From assembly GCA_963721365.1 (NCBI GenBank), contig CAVRJE010000007.1, positions 124,001-188,000 on the forward strand: DNA of 64,000 nt, written 5' to 3'. Origin of the DNA: CAIQPS01 sp963721365 (lineage in GTDB: Bacteria > Actinomycetota > Thermoleophilia > RBG-16-64-13). The notes under the pieces were generated by a model, which worked only from the letters and a program-made list of their open reading frames with translations, was not told the DNA's origin and did no database searches. Each line of letters starts with the position of its first letter. Positions within the stretch are counted from its first letter, which is position 1. Positions 1 through 8,319 of the stretch are shown piece by piece. A program made the position numbers and the translations under genes.

Positions 1-1321
1 GAAGTGCGGCCGGTGTACTGGTTCGGGCGCAGTTGATCGCCGCCGATCTTTGGAGGCGCGCTGCCCCCGTTCTCGGCGGCGAGGATGACCGTGGAGCCCG
101 TCTCGGCATCGAGCCGCCCGGCGGGGGCTTCGAACTCGAAGGAGACGCCTTCCTCCCGGGCGGCCGCGATGTCGCGGGCGCCGGCGGGCATGGAGTCGAA
201 GCTGTAGCGGGAGATGACGGTCACGGTCTCGGCGCCTGAGCGGAGGGCCGTGCGGGCCGCGTCGACCGCGGTCGTCCCGTCGCCGAAGACGACCACCCGG
301 CCGGAGAGTCGAGCCCGGTGCCCGTTGCGTTGCTGCCGTAGGAACTCAAACGCGTCAAGACGTCGCTCGTTCGGCGCGCCTTTCTTGCCGCCCTTGACCT
401 TCGCGCCCGTACTCAAGACGACCGCGTCAAATCCCGCGTCGAACAGACCCCGAGGGTCGGTCTCGTAGTGCATCTTGGAATCGCCCACGAAGCGGGCGCC
501 GGCGTCCCACAGAGGCTGCAGTTCGTCGTCGAGGACCTTGGCCGGCAGGCGGAATTCCGGGATCACGTAGCGCAGTGAGCCGCCCGCCTGGGCCTGCGCA
601 TCGTACAGGGTGACCTGATGCCCCCGCCCGATGAGGAACCAGGCCGCGGAGAGTCCCGCGGGGCCCGCGCCCACGACTGCGACCCGCTTGCCGCTGGAGG
701 CGCCACGAGCGAGGCGAGCCTTCGAGTGATCGGCGGCGGCTCGGTGCAGCGCGCAGATGGCGAGAGGTTCGTCCACGTCGCCCCGCCGGCACACCGGCTC
801 GCAGTAGCGCGGACAGACCCGCCCGAGGATGCCGGGGAACGGTAGTTCTTCGCGCACCAGGGCGGCCGCTCCGGCCGCGTCTCCGGCGGCTAACGCCGCC
901 AGATACCCGGGGATGTCCACATGGGTGGGACAGGCGTGGGTGCACGGAGCTTCGCAGTACGAGTTGTGGTCGGACAGGTACATCCGCAGGTAGCTCTCGC
1001 GGCGGGCCCTGACTCGAGGCGTCTCGGTCTGCACGGACATGTCGTCTGCGACCCAGGTGGTGCACGCCGCCTGGAGCTTGTCGACTCCCGCGACTTCCAC
1101 CAGGCAGAGGCGGCAGCCGCCCCAGGCGGCGCTGCCGGCTTGATGAGCAGAGGGCCGGAATGTCCACGCCTTCGCGGCGGGCTACGTCGAGGACCGTCTC
1201 ACCCTGGGCGGCGGCGCAGCGCGTGCCGTTGATGGTGACGATCGCGGCCTGTTCGTCACAGTCGCCGCGGCGCCGCGGCACCCGCGACCGCGGTCACTAT
1301 CTTCTGCTTCGGGGCGCTCAT
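1..1321 (-). CDS. 2Fe-2S / GltD-like FAD-NAD(P) oxidoreductase subunit, partial, frameshifted
   Basis: The product combines an N-terminal plant-type [2Fe-2S] domain (as in NuoG or HydA) with a GltD-like domain that binds 4Fe-4S clusters and FAD/NAD(P). Visible motifs are the ferredoxin-type start around VTINGTRC, cysteines in GCRLC, the GltD-type cluster CEAPCTHACP followed by CPRYCEPVC, and the Rossmann motif VAVVGAGPAGLS. The gene runs off the left edge, so its C terminus is unseen. ATG at 1321 overlaps the nuoF-like stop (ATGA). The frame is broken near 1260 and again near 1115-1140, inside a GGGG-containing stretch; GTG at 1281 is an alternative start for the ferredoxin part. It probably passes electrons between the NuoE/NuoF-like subunits and a partner beyond the window. 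I cannot tell whether that is a hydrogenase, a formate dehydrogenase or an NADP reductase. Confidence 0.7.
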
Positions 1322-3249
1322 CTCCGCCTCCTTCCGGCCGGCGTGAGCACTCCCGTGTCCACCCGTACGGCATCGAACTTGCACGCCTGGCGACATGCGT
1401 CGCACTTGATGCAGAGTTTCTGATCTATCACATGTACCTGCTTGCGCTCTCCGGCCACGGCGTTGCTCGGGCAGGCCGCTATGCAGGCGCGGCAACCGGT
1501 GCAGGCCTCTTCGTCGATGCGGTAGCGGATCAAAGCACGGCAGACCCCAGCCGGGCAGCGATGCTCCTCCACGTGGGCCATGACCTCGTCTCGGAAGTAA
1601 CGCAGAGTCGATAACACCGGGTTGGGAGCGCTCCCACCCAAGGCGCAGAGCGATCCTTCGACCACGTCATCCGCGAGCGCCTCCAGCAGGCCGATGTCGT
1701 CCACCGTCGCCTGTCCCGCGCAGATCCGTTCGAGGATCTCGAGCATCCGGGTGGCACCCACCCGGCAGGGCACGCACTTGCCGCAGCTCTCCTCGGCGGT
1801 GAACTTGAGGAAGAACTTGGCGAAGTCCACCATGCAGGTGGTGTCGTCGACCACCACCATGCCGCCCGATCCCATCATCGACCCGGCGGCCACGAGGCTT
1901 TCGAAGTCGATCGGCTCGTCGAGCAGCGAAGCCGGGAGACAGCCACCCGACGGCCCGCCCAGCTGGACGGCCTTGAAGTGACGTCCCGCAAGCATGCCGC
2001 CGCCTATGTCGAAGATGACCTGGCGGAGGGTCGTCCCCATCGGGACCTCTATCAGTCCTCCGTTCACCACCTTGCCGGTGAGCGAGAAGATCTTCGTGCC
2101 CTTGCTCGTCTCGGTACCTATCGCTGCGAAGGCATCGGCGCCGTTGTTGATGATCCAGGGCACGTTGGCGTAGCTCTCGACGTTGTTGAGGTTGGTCGGT
2201 TGGCCCCACAGCCCGTGCGCAGCGGTACGGATATGCTTGCCTCTGGGCATGCCGCGCAGGCCCTCGATGGACAGTGTAAGCGCCGTCGACTCGCCGCAGA
2301 CGAAGGCGCCTGCGCCCTGATTGATGCGGATGTCGAAGTCGAAGCCCGAGCCGAGGATGTTCGTGCCCAGCAGGCCGCGTTCGCGCGCCTGGCCGAGGGC
2401 AAAGCGCAGCCGGTCCACCGCGAACGGGTACTCGTGCCGGACATAGACATAGCCGGCCACCGGCCCGTTGTCCGCGCCGATGGCGTAGGCGGCGATGATC
2501 ATCCCCTCGATGACGCTGTGGGGGTTGCCTTCGAGCACCGAGCGGTCCATGAAAGCGCCGGGGTCGCCCTCGTCGGCGTTGCAGATGACGTAGTGGACGT
2601 CGCCGGGATTGCGGCGGGAAGTGCGCCACTTCTTGCCGGTGGAGAAGCCCGCTCCACCGCGACCTCGCAGCCCGCTCCGTTCGATCTCGTCGATGACAAC
2701 GACGGGGTCGCCATCGGAAAGCACTTTCGCCAGGGCGGTGTAGCCGCCATGGGCTAGATAGTCGTCCAGGGAGAAGGGGTCCACCTTGCCGTTGAGGCCG
2801 AGGACCACGCGCGTCTGCAGCGCGTAAAACGGGATCTCCCGCTCGAGCGCCAGGGATTCGCCGGTCTCGGGATGCTTGTAGAGAAGGCGTTCCACGATGC
2901 CGTCGCCTACCACGCTGGTGTCGATGATCTCGGTGACGTCCTTCGGCTGCACTCGAGGATAGAAGATGCCCCGGGGCCGCAGCACCATGATGGGCCCTTG
3001 CTCGCAGAATCCGTGGCAGCCGGTCTCGATCACCGCCACCTGGCCTGCCAGTCCGCGTTTCTCCAACGCCGCGTCCACAGCCTTCTTCAGCGCGACGCGC
3101 CCGGAGGCATGGCAAGCCGTGCCGGCGCAGATGCGGATCTCGGTGCGGGCGTCGTCGGCTAGATAGGCCCCGGAGCCGGCGGTTATAGCTGCCTTGAGGG
3201 CCGCGTCAACGCTCGCCCGCAGCGCCGGTCCAACCGGGGGCGCGCTCAT
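1318..3249 (-). CDS. NuoF/HndC-type NADH-oxidising flavoprotein subunit (643 aa)
   Basis: This is the NADH- and FMN-binding subunit of a NuoEF-type electron-input module, as in NADH-dependent or bifurcating hydrogenases and formate dehydrogenases. Domains in order: a thioredoxin-like [2Fe-2S] domain with Cys41, Cys46, Cys78 and Cys82; the NADH/FMN core with GRGGAGFSTGKKW (about 196-208) and NADEGDPGAF; the 4Fe-4S site ESCGKCVPCRVG; and a C-terminal 2[4Fe-4S] ferredoxin domain (CTGCRACIAACP and CIKCDACRQACK). The extra N- and C-terminal domains mark the long HndC/HydB form rather than respiratory NuoF (about 430 aa). It overlaps its neighbours by ATGA at both ends, so translation is probably coupled. 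The frame is intact. Confidence 0.92.
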   Translation of the reverse strand: MSAPPVGPALRASVDAALKAAITAGSGAYLADDARTEIRICAGTACHASGRVALKKAVDAALEKRGLAGQVAVIETGCHGFCEQGPIMVLRPRGIFYPRVQPKDVTEIIDTSVVGDGIVERLLYKHPETGESLALEREIPFYALQTRVVLGLNGKVDPFSLDDYLAHGGYTALAKVLSDGDPVVVIDEIERSGLRGRGGAGFSTGKKWRTSRRNPGDVHYVICNADEGDPGAFMDRSVLEGNPHSVIEGMIIAAYAIGADNGPVAGYVYVRHEYPFAVDRLRFALGQARERGLLGTNILGSGFDFDIRINQGAGAFVCGESTALTLSIEGLRGMPRGKHIRTAAHGLWGQPTNLNNVESYANVPWIINNGADAFAAIGTETSKGTKIFSLTGKVVNGGLIEVPMGTTLRQVIFDIGGGMLAGRHFKAVQLGGPSGGCLPASLLDEPIDFESLVAAGSMMGSGGMVVVDDTTCMVDFAKFFLKFTAEESCGKCVPCRVGATRMLEILERICAGQATVDDIGLLEALADDVVEGSLCALGGSAPNPVLSTLRYFRDEVMAHVEEHRCPAGVCRALIRYRIDEEACTGCRACIAACPSNAVAGERKQVHVIDQKLCIKCDACRQACKFDAVRVDTGVLTPAGRRRR

Positions 3250-3710
3250 AGGGCCGCCTCCTGTTTGCGCAGTCTGCGCACCAGCCGCCGGGCCTCGTTG
3301 GGCCCCATGCGGCCGAACGTCTCGTCATCGCCGAGGCGCACGACCGGAGCCAGCGCGCAGGCGCCCACGCAGTTGACCGTCTGCAGGGTGAAGAGACCAT
3401 CGGAGGTAGTGTCGCCGACGGGGATCTCGAGTTCCTGGGTGAACGCCTCCAGGACGAGGGGCGCGCCTGCCACATGGCAGGCGGTGCCCATGCACACGTC
3501 GATGACGTACTTGCCCACGGGCTTGAGCCGGAATTGGCTGTAGAAACTGGCCACACCGTAGACCCGGGAGAAATCCAGGTGCATCTCGTCGGCGATCACT
3601 TCGAGGGCGAGTCGGGGCAGATAACCGTAGGCCTCCTGGGTGGCGTGCATAGCCTCGATAAGGCCGGAGCCCGAGCGGATGCCGGCGATGACGGGGTCGA
3701 GCACCTTCAT
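3246..3710 (-). CDS. NuoE/HndA-type [2Fe-2S] subunit
   Basis: This thioredoxin-fold [2Fe-2S] protein partners NuoF-like subunits and relays electrons from FMN. The four ligands are Cys73, Cys78 (CMGTAC), Cys114 and Cys118 (CVGAC). I place the start at ATG 3710 rather than the longer upstream option at 3755 because 3707-3710 forms an ATGA overlap with the ferredoxin stop, the same coupling used by its neighbours. This gives 154 residues, the usual size for NuoE. The order ferredoxin-NuoE-NuoF-flavoprotein points to a soluble NADH module coupled to the adjacent 2-oxoacid oxidoreductase genes. Confidence 0.9.
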   Translation of the reverse strand: MKVLDPVIAGIRSGSGLIEAMHATQEAYGYLPRLALEVIADEMHLDFSRVYGVASFYSQFRLKPVGKYVIDVCMGTACHVAGAPLVLEAFTQELEIPVGDTTSDGLFTLQTVNCVGACALAPVVRLGDDETFGRMGPNEARRLVRRLRKQEAAL

Positions 3711-4081
3711 GTCGATCGGCGCCAGGAGGGTCGCCGGCTCTCGCCCATGACGCACGCCGAGGCCGCCCCGCAGCTCTCGCCCGGCAGGGTCGTTAGAGCG
3801 GCGTCGCGCGCTGCCTCGATGTCAAAGGCTTGCTCGGGGAACTCAGGGCAGTACTCGAGCTCGATAGCGTCGACCGGGCAGGTCCGCTCGCAGAGCGTGC
3901 AGGCGTAGCACTTGTGCCGGCCGTCCGGTCCTTCGGCCAGGCTGAGGAGGCCGGTGCCCGCGGGCTTGCCGACCAACTGCCTCCGCTCGAAGTCGATGCC
4001 CTTGAGGACCTCGTACAGCGACGAGCCCTTGGGTTCGGCGCCTTGCGGCCGCCTGCCGTTTCCGTTTCCGTTGTTCGCCAT
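3707..4081 (-). CDS. 4Fe-4S ferredoxin-like protein, possibly truncated
   Basis: A 124-residue protein with a low-complexity N terminus (repeated GN pairs) and one clear 4Fe-4S motif, CYACTLCERTCP, followed by VDAIELEYCP. NuoI-like or PorD-like ferredoxins normally carry two such motifs. Here the C terminus has only scattered cysteines (ESCGAASACV), so the protein may be a mono-cluster ferredoxin or a shortened two-cluster one. It sits between porA and nuoE, exactly where a porB (thiamine-binding beta subunit) would be expected, with only 10 bases separating it from porA. It could wire the oxidoreductase to the NuoE/F module, but that role is inferred from position. Confidence 0.65.
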   Translation of the reverse strand: MANNGNGNGRRPQGAEPKGSSLYEVLKGIDFERRQLVGKPAGTGLLSLAEGPDGRHKCYACTLCERTCPVDAIELEYCPEFPEQAFDIEAARDAALTTLPGESCGAASACVMGESRRPSWRRST

Positions 4082-4091
4082 TCCGGCTACC

Positions 4092-5294
4092 TCAATCCTC
4101 GCGCAGGTTCAGATAGCGGCGGGCCGTCGAGACCCGCTTGCCGCTACTCGCCGCGTCTTCGAGCGCAGCGAACGCCTGTTCGATGTTGTCGGGGAAGATG
4201 TCGCGCCCGCCGAGCCCGTAGATGAAGGGCAGCACTTGCGGCCGCGGGTCGTTGTCGTAGAGGGCCGCACGGATCTCGAGGAATATCGGGCCCCCCTGGG
4301 CGCCGAAGGAGTCGGCCCGGTCCATCACGCCCACGACCTTGACGTGCTCGAGCGCCTTGGCATAGGCGGCGTGGGGGAAGGGGCGGAACACCCGGACCCT
4401 CACCATGCCGGCCTTGACCCCCCTGGACCGCAGCTTGTCGACCACCATCCGGGTGGTACCCGCGGTGGAGCCGACCACGACGATGGCTATCTCGGCGTCG
4501 TCGAGGCGGTAGGGCTCGAGGAGGCCGTAGTGGCGACCGGTCAACTCGGCGTATTCGTCGGCCACGTCGGCGATCACGTCGAAGGCCCTGTCCATGGCCC
4601 GGTTCTGCGCGACCTTGTGCTCGAAGTACCAGCCGTGCAGGCCGTCGAAGGGGCCCACCGTGACCGGATGCTCGATGTCGAGCATGGGGTTGACGGCCCG
4701 GTAGGGACCGATGAAATCGCGGACCTTCTCATCTTCGAGGATCACCAGAGGGCCGATGGCCCCGCTGATGACGTAGCCGTCGTACATGTGCATCGTAGGG
4801 GTGCGCACGTCCATGTGCTCCGCGATCCGGACCGACTGCAGGCAGTTGTCGTAGGCCTGCTGGTGATTCTCTCCGTAGAGCTGGATCCAGCCTGTGTCCC
4901 GCCCGCCCATGGTGTCGCTGTGGTCGCAGTGGATGTTGATGGGGCCGGAGAGTGCCCGGTTGACCGTGGTCATGACGATGGGAAGGCGGTAGCTGGCCGC
5001 CACGTAGAGCAGTTCCCACATGAGCGCGAAGCCCTGGGACGAAGTGGCGGTCATGGTGCGGGCGCCGGCGGCCGCCGATCCTATTGCCGCGCTCATGGCC
5101 GAGTGCTCCGATTCGACCGTGACGAACTCTGTGTCCACGGTACCGTCCGCCACCATCTGCGCGAAGAGCTGGACCACCTCGGTCTGCGGGGTGATGGGGT
5201 ACGCGCAGACGACATCCGGGTTGATCTGGCGCATGGCTTCGGCCACGGCCTCGTTGCCCGTTACCGCAAGAGTAGTCACATCCTGACCGGCCAC
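4092..5294 (-). CDS. porA: 2-oxoacid:ferredoxin oxidoreductase, alpha subunit
   Basis: Alpha subunit (400 aa) of a pyruvate/2-ketoacid:ferredoxin oxidoreductase, which oxidatively decarboxylates 2-oxoacids to acyl-CoA and reduces ferredoxin. Family hallmarks are AYPITPQTEVV near residue 30, the segment TVESEHSAMSAAIGSA, and TSSQGFALMWELL. The length and N-terminal start match the four-subunit type. It follows porD by four bases and precedes a short ferredoxin. A beta subunit with the TPP-binding motif is not encoded next to it, which is unusual because alpha and beta form the catalytic core. Substrate class (pyruvate or branched-chain) cannot be decided from the alpha subunit alone. Confidence 0.92.
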   Translation of the reverse strand: MAGQDVTTLAVTGNEAVAEAMRQINPDVVCAYPITPQTEVVQLFAQMVADGTVDTEFVTVESEHSAMSAAIGSAAAGARTMTATSSQGFALMWELLYVAASYRLPIVMTTVNRALSGPINIHCDHSDTMGGRDTGWIQLYGENHQQAYDNCLQSVRIAEHMDVRTPTMHMYDGYVISGAIGPLVILEDEKVRDFIGPYRAVNPMLDIEHPVTVGPFDGLHGWYFEHKVAQNRAMDRAFDVIADVADEYAELTGRHYGLLEPYRLDDAEIAIVVVGSTAGTTRMVVDKLRSRGVKAGMVRVRVFRPFPHAAYAKALEHVKVVGVMDRADSFGAQGGPIFLEIRAALYDNDPRPQVLPFIYGLGGRDIFPDNIEQAFAALEDAASSGKRVSTARRYLNLRED

Positions 5295-5298
5295 GCGG

Positions 5299-5625
5299 CT
5301 ACTCCTTGTCCTCGGTCTTCATGGTTATGGCATCTTCCGGGCATTCCTTGGCGCAGATGCCGCAGCCCTTGCAGTGCTTCAGGTCGATGCCCGCCGCCTT
5401 GCCGTTCTCGATAATGATCGAAGCGTCGGGGCAGTAGAAGTAGCAGAGCATGCAGCCCGTGCAGGCGGCCTGGTCGATGCAGGGCGTCAGCGAGCGCCAT
5501 CCGCCGGTCTCGAACTCGTCGGAATTCCCCGCACACGGGATGGTCGCCCCGAGTTGATGCTTCTCGGGGCCCCAGCTATCGATATCGTCTACGTCCCACC
5601 GGGGTCTGCCGTCAGTGGCGCTCAT
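5299..5625 (-). CDS. porD: 2-oxoacid:ferredoxin oxidoreductase, delta (2[4Fe-4S]) subunit
   Basis: A 108-residue two-cluster ferredoxin subunit. Clusters are bound by Cys55/58/61/65 (CTGCMLCYFYCP) and Cys85/88/91/95 (CKGCGICAKECP). The N-terminal 50 residues (WDVDDIDSWGPEKHQ) resemble PorD extensions that dock on the alpha/gamma subunits. Its start overlaps the porC stop by ATGA (5622-5625), as expected of a coupled gamma-delta pair. It moves electrons from the TPP site toward ferredoxin. Confidence 0.93.
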   Translation of the reverse strand: MSATDGRPRWDVDDIDSWGPEKHQLGATIPCAGNSDEFETGGWRSLTPCIDQAACTGCMLCYFYCPDASIIIENGKAAGIDLKHCKGCGICAKECPEDAITMKTEDKE

Positions 5626-6242
5626 TCGCCCTGGACCTCCTCGTAGCTGCGAGTGATGGCCAAGATATTGCCCTCGACCACCTTCGGCGGGAACTTCTTG
5701 CCAAAGTCATAACGGAGGAATGCCACCACCTTCTCTATCGGGAAGAGCCCGGTGATCCGGGTAAGAGCCCCCACCATGGGCGTGTTCGGGATGGGGCGCT
5801 TGATCGTCTCCATGGCGATACGGGTGGCCGCTATGGTGAAGAGGCGACCGCCTTTGAGGCCATAGTGCTCGCGCAACTGGGCCGGCGTCATCTCGGAGTT
5901 CACGAGGACTACCGCGTCGTCGGGAGCGCCCTTGGTGACGTTCGTCGCGCCCAGCAGGGACGCGTCGAGCACGACCACGATCTGCGGGTGCTCGATGCCG
6001 GAGTAGATCTGGATGGGCTCGTCGCTCACACGCGTGAAGGCCACGATAGGCGCCCCGGACCTTTCCGGTCCGTACTCGGGGAAGGCCTGGAAGTACTTAC
6101 CCTGGCCGAGCGCCAGTTCCGCGACCATTTTGGCAGCGGTGACGGCTCCCTGGCCGCCGCGAGCATGCCACCGGATCTCGGTGAGCTTCTGTCCTGCTTC
6201 AGGCGCGGGCGGCATCCTGTGTGGATTAGCGACGGCGGTCAT
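5622..6242 (-). CDS. porC: 2-oxoacid:ferredoxin oxidoreductase, gamma subunit
   Basis: First gene of the leftward operon (206 aa). It carries the family motif RWHARGGQGAVTAAK near residue 25 and the segment FPEYGPERSGAPIVAFTRV typical of the gamma subunit, which binds CoA-related determinants in the holoenzyme. About 200 bases separate it from the divergent thiamine operon, so both promoters lie in 6243-6450. A TATACT hexamer on the minus strand near 6379-6384 could be its -10 box, but no convincing -35 is visible. Confidence 0.93.
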   Translation of the reverse strand: MTAVANPHRMPPAPEAGQKLTEIRWHARGGQGAVTAAKMVAELALGQGKYFQAFPEYGPERSGAPIVAFTRVSDEPIQIYSGIEHPQIVVVLDASLLGATNVTKGAPDDAVVLVNSEMTPAQLREHYGLKGGRLFTIAATRIAMETIKRPIPNTPMVGALTRITGLFPIEKVVAFLRYDFGKKFPPKVVEGNILAITRSYEEVQGE

Positions 6243-6446
6243 CGGACGAGCCTCCGGCCGGGAGGACGTTCTTCAGCCATGGCAAACACCAATGCTCCTT
6301 CTCTGGGTTGTCCGGCAATGAACCCCCCCACCGCCGGCAATGCTCGGGTCCCCAAGACCCGGCAAAATCGGTACCAAAGTATACACCAGCGATGTCTGGA
6401 TGCCGATTTCGATGGCGACTTCTCGGACGTGCCGGGCAGGTGCCGG

Positions 6447-6455
6447 TGCTATAAT
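6447..6455 (+). promoter_or_regulatory. Extended -10 promoter for the thiamine operon
   Basis: TGCTATAAT is a perfect extended -10 element (TGn plus TATAAT at 6450-6455). Initiation would fall near 6462, about a dozen bases before the TPP aptamer. No good -35 is seen, as is common with extended -10 promoters. Confidence 0.6.
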
Positions 6456-6473
6456 CGCCCGGTCTTCGACATA

Positions 6474-6556
6474 CCTTGCTAGGGGAGCGCGCAGCTGAGA
6501 GTGTGGCCTGGCCACAGACCCTACGAACCTGATCTGGGTAATGCCAGCGAAGGGAA
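6474..6556 (+). promoter_or_regulatory. TPP riboswitch (THI element)
   Basis: The conserved THI-box core is present: CAGCTGAGA, then ACCCTACGAACCTGATCT, then GGGTAATGCCAGCGAAGG. The outer P1 helix can form between CCTTGCT near 6475 and AGCGAAGG near 6547 with one bulged base. The variable P3-type arm is the palindromic GTGGCCTGGCCAC. Thiamine pyrophosphate binding should lower expression of the downstream genes, which encode a TPP-forming kinase and a thiamine/HMP importer. Confidence 0.95.
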
Positions 6557-6617
6557 GTAACGGTGATCCGCCCGACCTTACGCCGCTTTGTGGCGCATCA
6601 TTCACTCGAGAAACCTG

Positions 6618-6643
6618 CGCTCTCCCGCCGGAAAGGGAGTGCG
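6618..6643 (+). promoter_or_regulatory. Shine-Dalgarno-sequestering hairpin of the TPP riboswitch
   Basis: CGCTCTCCC (6618-6626) pairs with GGGAGTGCG (6635-6643) across an 8-base loop, with one T-T mismatch. The 3' arm contains the GGGAG ribosome binding site for the TTG start at 6646. This fits a translational off-state, and there is no U-tract that would make it a terminator. Confidence 0.65.
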
Positions 6644-6645
6644 TC

Positions 6646-7287
6646 TTGTTGCATGCGATCGTTGTAGCCGGCTCGCTGCCGGCCGGCAAGCTGGATAGGG
6701 TCTCGCTCGAGACCGCGGACCTGCTCGTGGCCGTCGACGGCGGAGCGGATGCGCTGGCGCAGGTCGGCCTTGTGCCCTCGTTGCTGGTGGGCGACCTGGA
6801 TTCCATCTCTCCCGCGGCTCTCCAGGACCTCGAGTCCCGGGGGGTGGAGGTGCTGACGCTCCCGACCGCCAAGGATGAGACCGACACCGAGGCGGCACTT
6901 CGGGTGGCCGTCGACCGCGGCGCCACCGATATCACCGTCCTCAACGCGCTCGGGGGCCCCCGTCTGGACCACCTTGTGGGCAACCTCCTGGTGCTCGCCG
7001 CGCCCTGGCTCGCACAGGTCCGCGTCACGCTGGTGGACGGACTTCACGAGGCGTTCCTGGTGAAGGGGGATGGCACGGTCGCCGGTCGGCAAGGCGACAT
7101 CGTCTCCCTGCTCCCGTTGACGTCGACCGTGGAAGATGTGCGCACCGAAGGCCTGCTCTACCCGCTGCGCGGCGAGCCCCTCGTGCAGGGGCAGACGCGG
7201 GGGGTGAGCAACGAGATGACGGGCGCCAAGGCGCGAGTTACCCACGGGCCGGGAGCTTTGCTCCTGATCCACTACCAGGGGAGGTGA
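6646..7287 (+). CDS. thiN: Thiamine pyrophosphokinase
   Basis: Transfers pyrophosphate from ATP to thiamine, making TPP. Motifs of the TPK catalytic domain are AVDGGADAL, VGDLDSIS (acidic metal and nucleotide site), the KDETDTE segment, and GGPRLDHL. The C-terminal portion (GVSNEMTG...GALLLIHYQ) matches the thiamine-binding beta domain. A longer in-frame option begins at ATG 6541, but that codon lies inside the riboswitch. TTG 6646 (or TTG 6649) follows a GGGAG site with good spacing, giving 214 residues, the normal length. Confidence 0.9.
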   Translation: MLHAIVVAGSLPAGKLDRVSLETADLLVAVDGGADALAQVGLVPSLLVGDLDSISPAALQDLESRGVEVLTLPTAKDETDTEAALRVAVDRGATDITVLNALGGPRLDHLVGNLLVLAAPWLAQVRVTLVDGLHEAFLVKGDGTVAGRQGDIVSLLPLTSTVEDVRTEGLLYPLRGEPLVQGQTRGVSNEMTGAKARVTHGPGALLLIHYQGR

Positions 7288-7294
7288 TGCGGCG

Positions 7295-7642
7295 ATGAGC
7301 GATGGAAAAGACGCCGGCACGCGTGCCGGTAAGGGCGCCGGCTATCACGACGAGAGTGTGGTGGGCTGCCAGTTCTCGGTGTACCCGTTGCGGCAGCCCG
7401 ACATCGACACACCGGTGCAGGCAACGATCCACGCCGTTCGAGCCGAGGGAGCCGAGGTCCGCGTGGGTAATCTGAGCACGCTGATGTGGGGAAGTGAAGA
7501 CGAGGTGTTCGCGGCGCTGCGGGCGGCGTTCCGCGCCGCGCAGCACCACGGCCCCGCGGTCCTCACGGCGACGCTGGCCGCCGGCATGCCCACCGACGAA
7601 CTGGTGGGCGCCATCCAGGCCGACGTGGACAAGGAGATGTGA
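7295..7642 (+). CDS. ykoF: YkoF-type thiamine/HMP-binding protein
   Basis: A 115-residue protein with a YkoF-like fold: GCQFSVYPLRQPD, then VRVGNLSTLMWG, then a helix and LTATLAAGMPTDE. In Bacillus, YkoF binds thiamine and its HMP moiety and is encoded with the YkoEDC ECF importer, the same arrangement as here. The N-terminal 20 residues are charged and not conserved. The start follows GGGGAGGTGATG. It likely acts in the cytoplasm as a soluble vitamin-binding partner of the importer. Confidence 0.85.
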   Translation: MSDGKDAGTRAGKGAGYHDESVVGCQFSVYPLRQPDIDTPVQATIHAVRAEGAEVRVGNLSTLMWGSEDEVFAALRAAFRAAQHHGPAVLTATLAAGMPTDELVGAIQADVDKEM

Positions 7643-8316
7643 ATGTCACCGAACGGCCAGACCACGACACCGGTTGGAAGGCGCACGGGAATACGCCGGG
7701 CCATTGCCCCGTTCGAAGGATGGACCACACGCGAGATAGTGGTGGCGGCCGTCCTGGCAGTCGGCGGTCGGGGTCATCTTCTGGGCCTGGGGCCTGCTGG
7801 TGGGTCGAGCGCGTTCCCGGTCATCCCGTTCCCGTTCTCCTACGCGCTGGTCGGGCATCTGGATGGTCGGCGGCCTGCTCGTCCCCTATGTGGTCCGGAG
7901 GCCCGGCGCGGCCTTGCTCGGCGAACTGGTGGCGGCATTCGTCAGCATGGCGATGGGCAATCAGTGGGGTGTCCTGACCATGGCCAGCGGTCTCGTGCAA
8001 GGGGCGGGGGCCGAAGCGGTATTCGCAGCGTTCCGGTGGAAGCGCTTCACCGGCGTCGCTCTCTACGGTGCGGCCGCCCTCGCCGGGCCTTCAGCATTGC
8101 TGCTCGATACGTTCGTGTACGGCTATACCAACCGCGAGTCGTATCCAGACTATACCGGGTGGGTACTGGGGGAACATCGGCGTGGCTGCGATTCTCTGCG
8201 TGGTGAGCTCGGTCGTACTTGGCGGGGGTCTCTCACACCTGCTGGGACGGCTGCTGTCCAAGACCGGCGTTCTCTCCGGGCTCGCCGGCGGTTCGGGCGG
8301 GACGAAACGGGTCTGA
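7643..8316 (+). CDS. ykoE: YkoE-type ECF substrate-binding membrane component (multiple frame breaks)
   Basis: This is the S component that captures thiamine/HMP in the membrane. Conserved pieces occur in different frames: REIVVAAVLAV, then VIFWAWGLL, then FPVIPFPFSYALVG, then GIWMVGGLLVPYVV, a long hydrophobic run to about 8160, and NIGVAAILCVVSSVVLGGG near the end. Frame breaks lie near 7763, 7805, 7855 and 8165. Each frame is clean on either side, so sequencing or assembly indels are more likely than decay. ATG 7643 follows the ykoF stop directly, and the TGA at 8314-8316 closes the last frame. Confidence 0.75.
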
Positions 8317-8319
8317 CCG

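Noticed and set aside
427..1281. A continuous 284-residue frame on the minus strand
   Set aside because: Only its first 40 residues are a genuine ferredoxin domain; the Arg/Gly/Pro-rich remainder is the wrong frame of the GltD-like protein.
3707..3710. The TGA ending the short ferredoxin as a further selenocysteine codon
   Set aside because: It forms an ATGA overlap with nuoE, no cysteine motif continues past it in frame, and the downstream frame belongs to NuoE.
3912..5414. A 500-residue plus-strand frame opposite porA
   Set aside because: It is the antisense shadow of porA/porD, with no family resemblance and no ribosome site.
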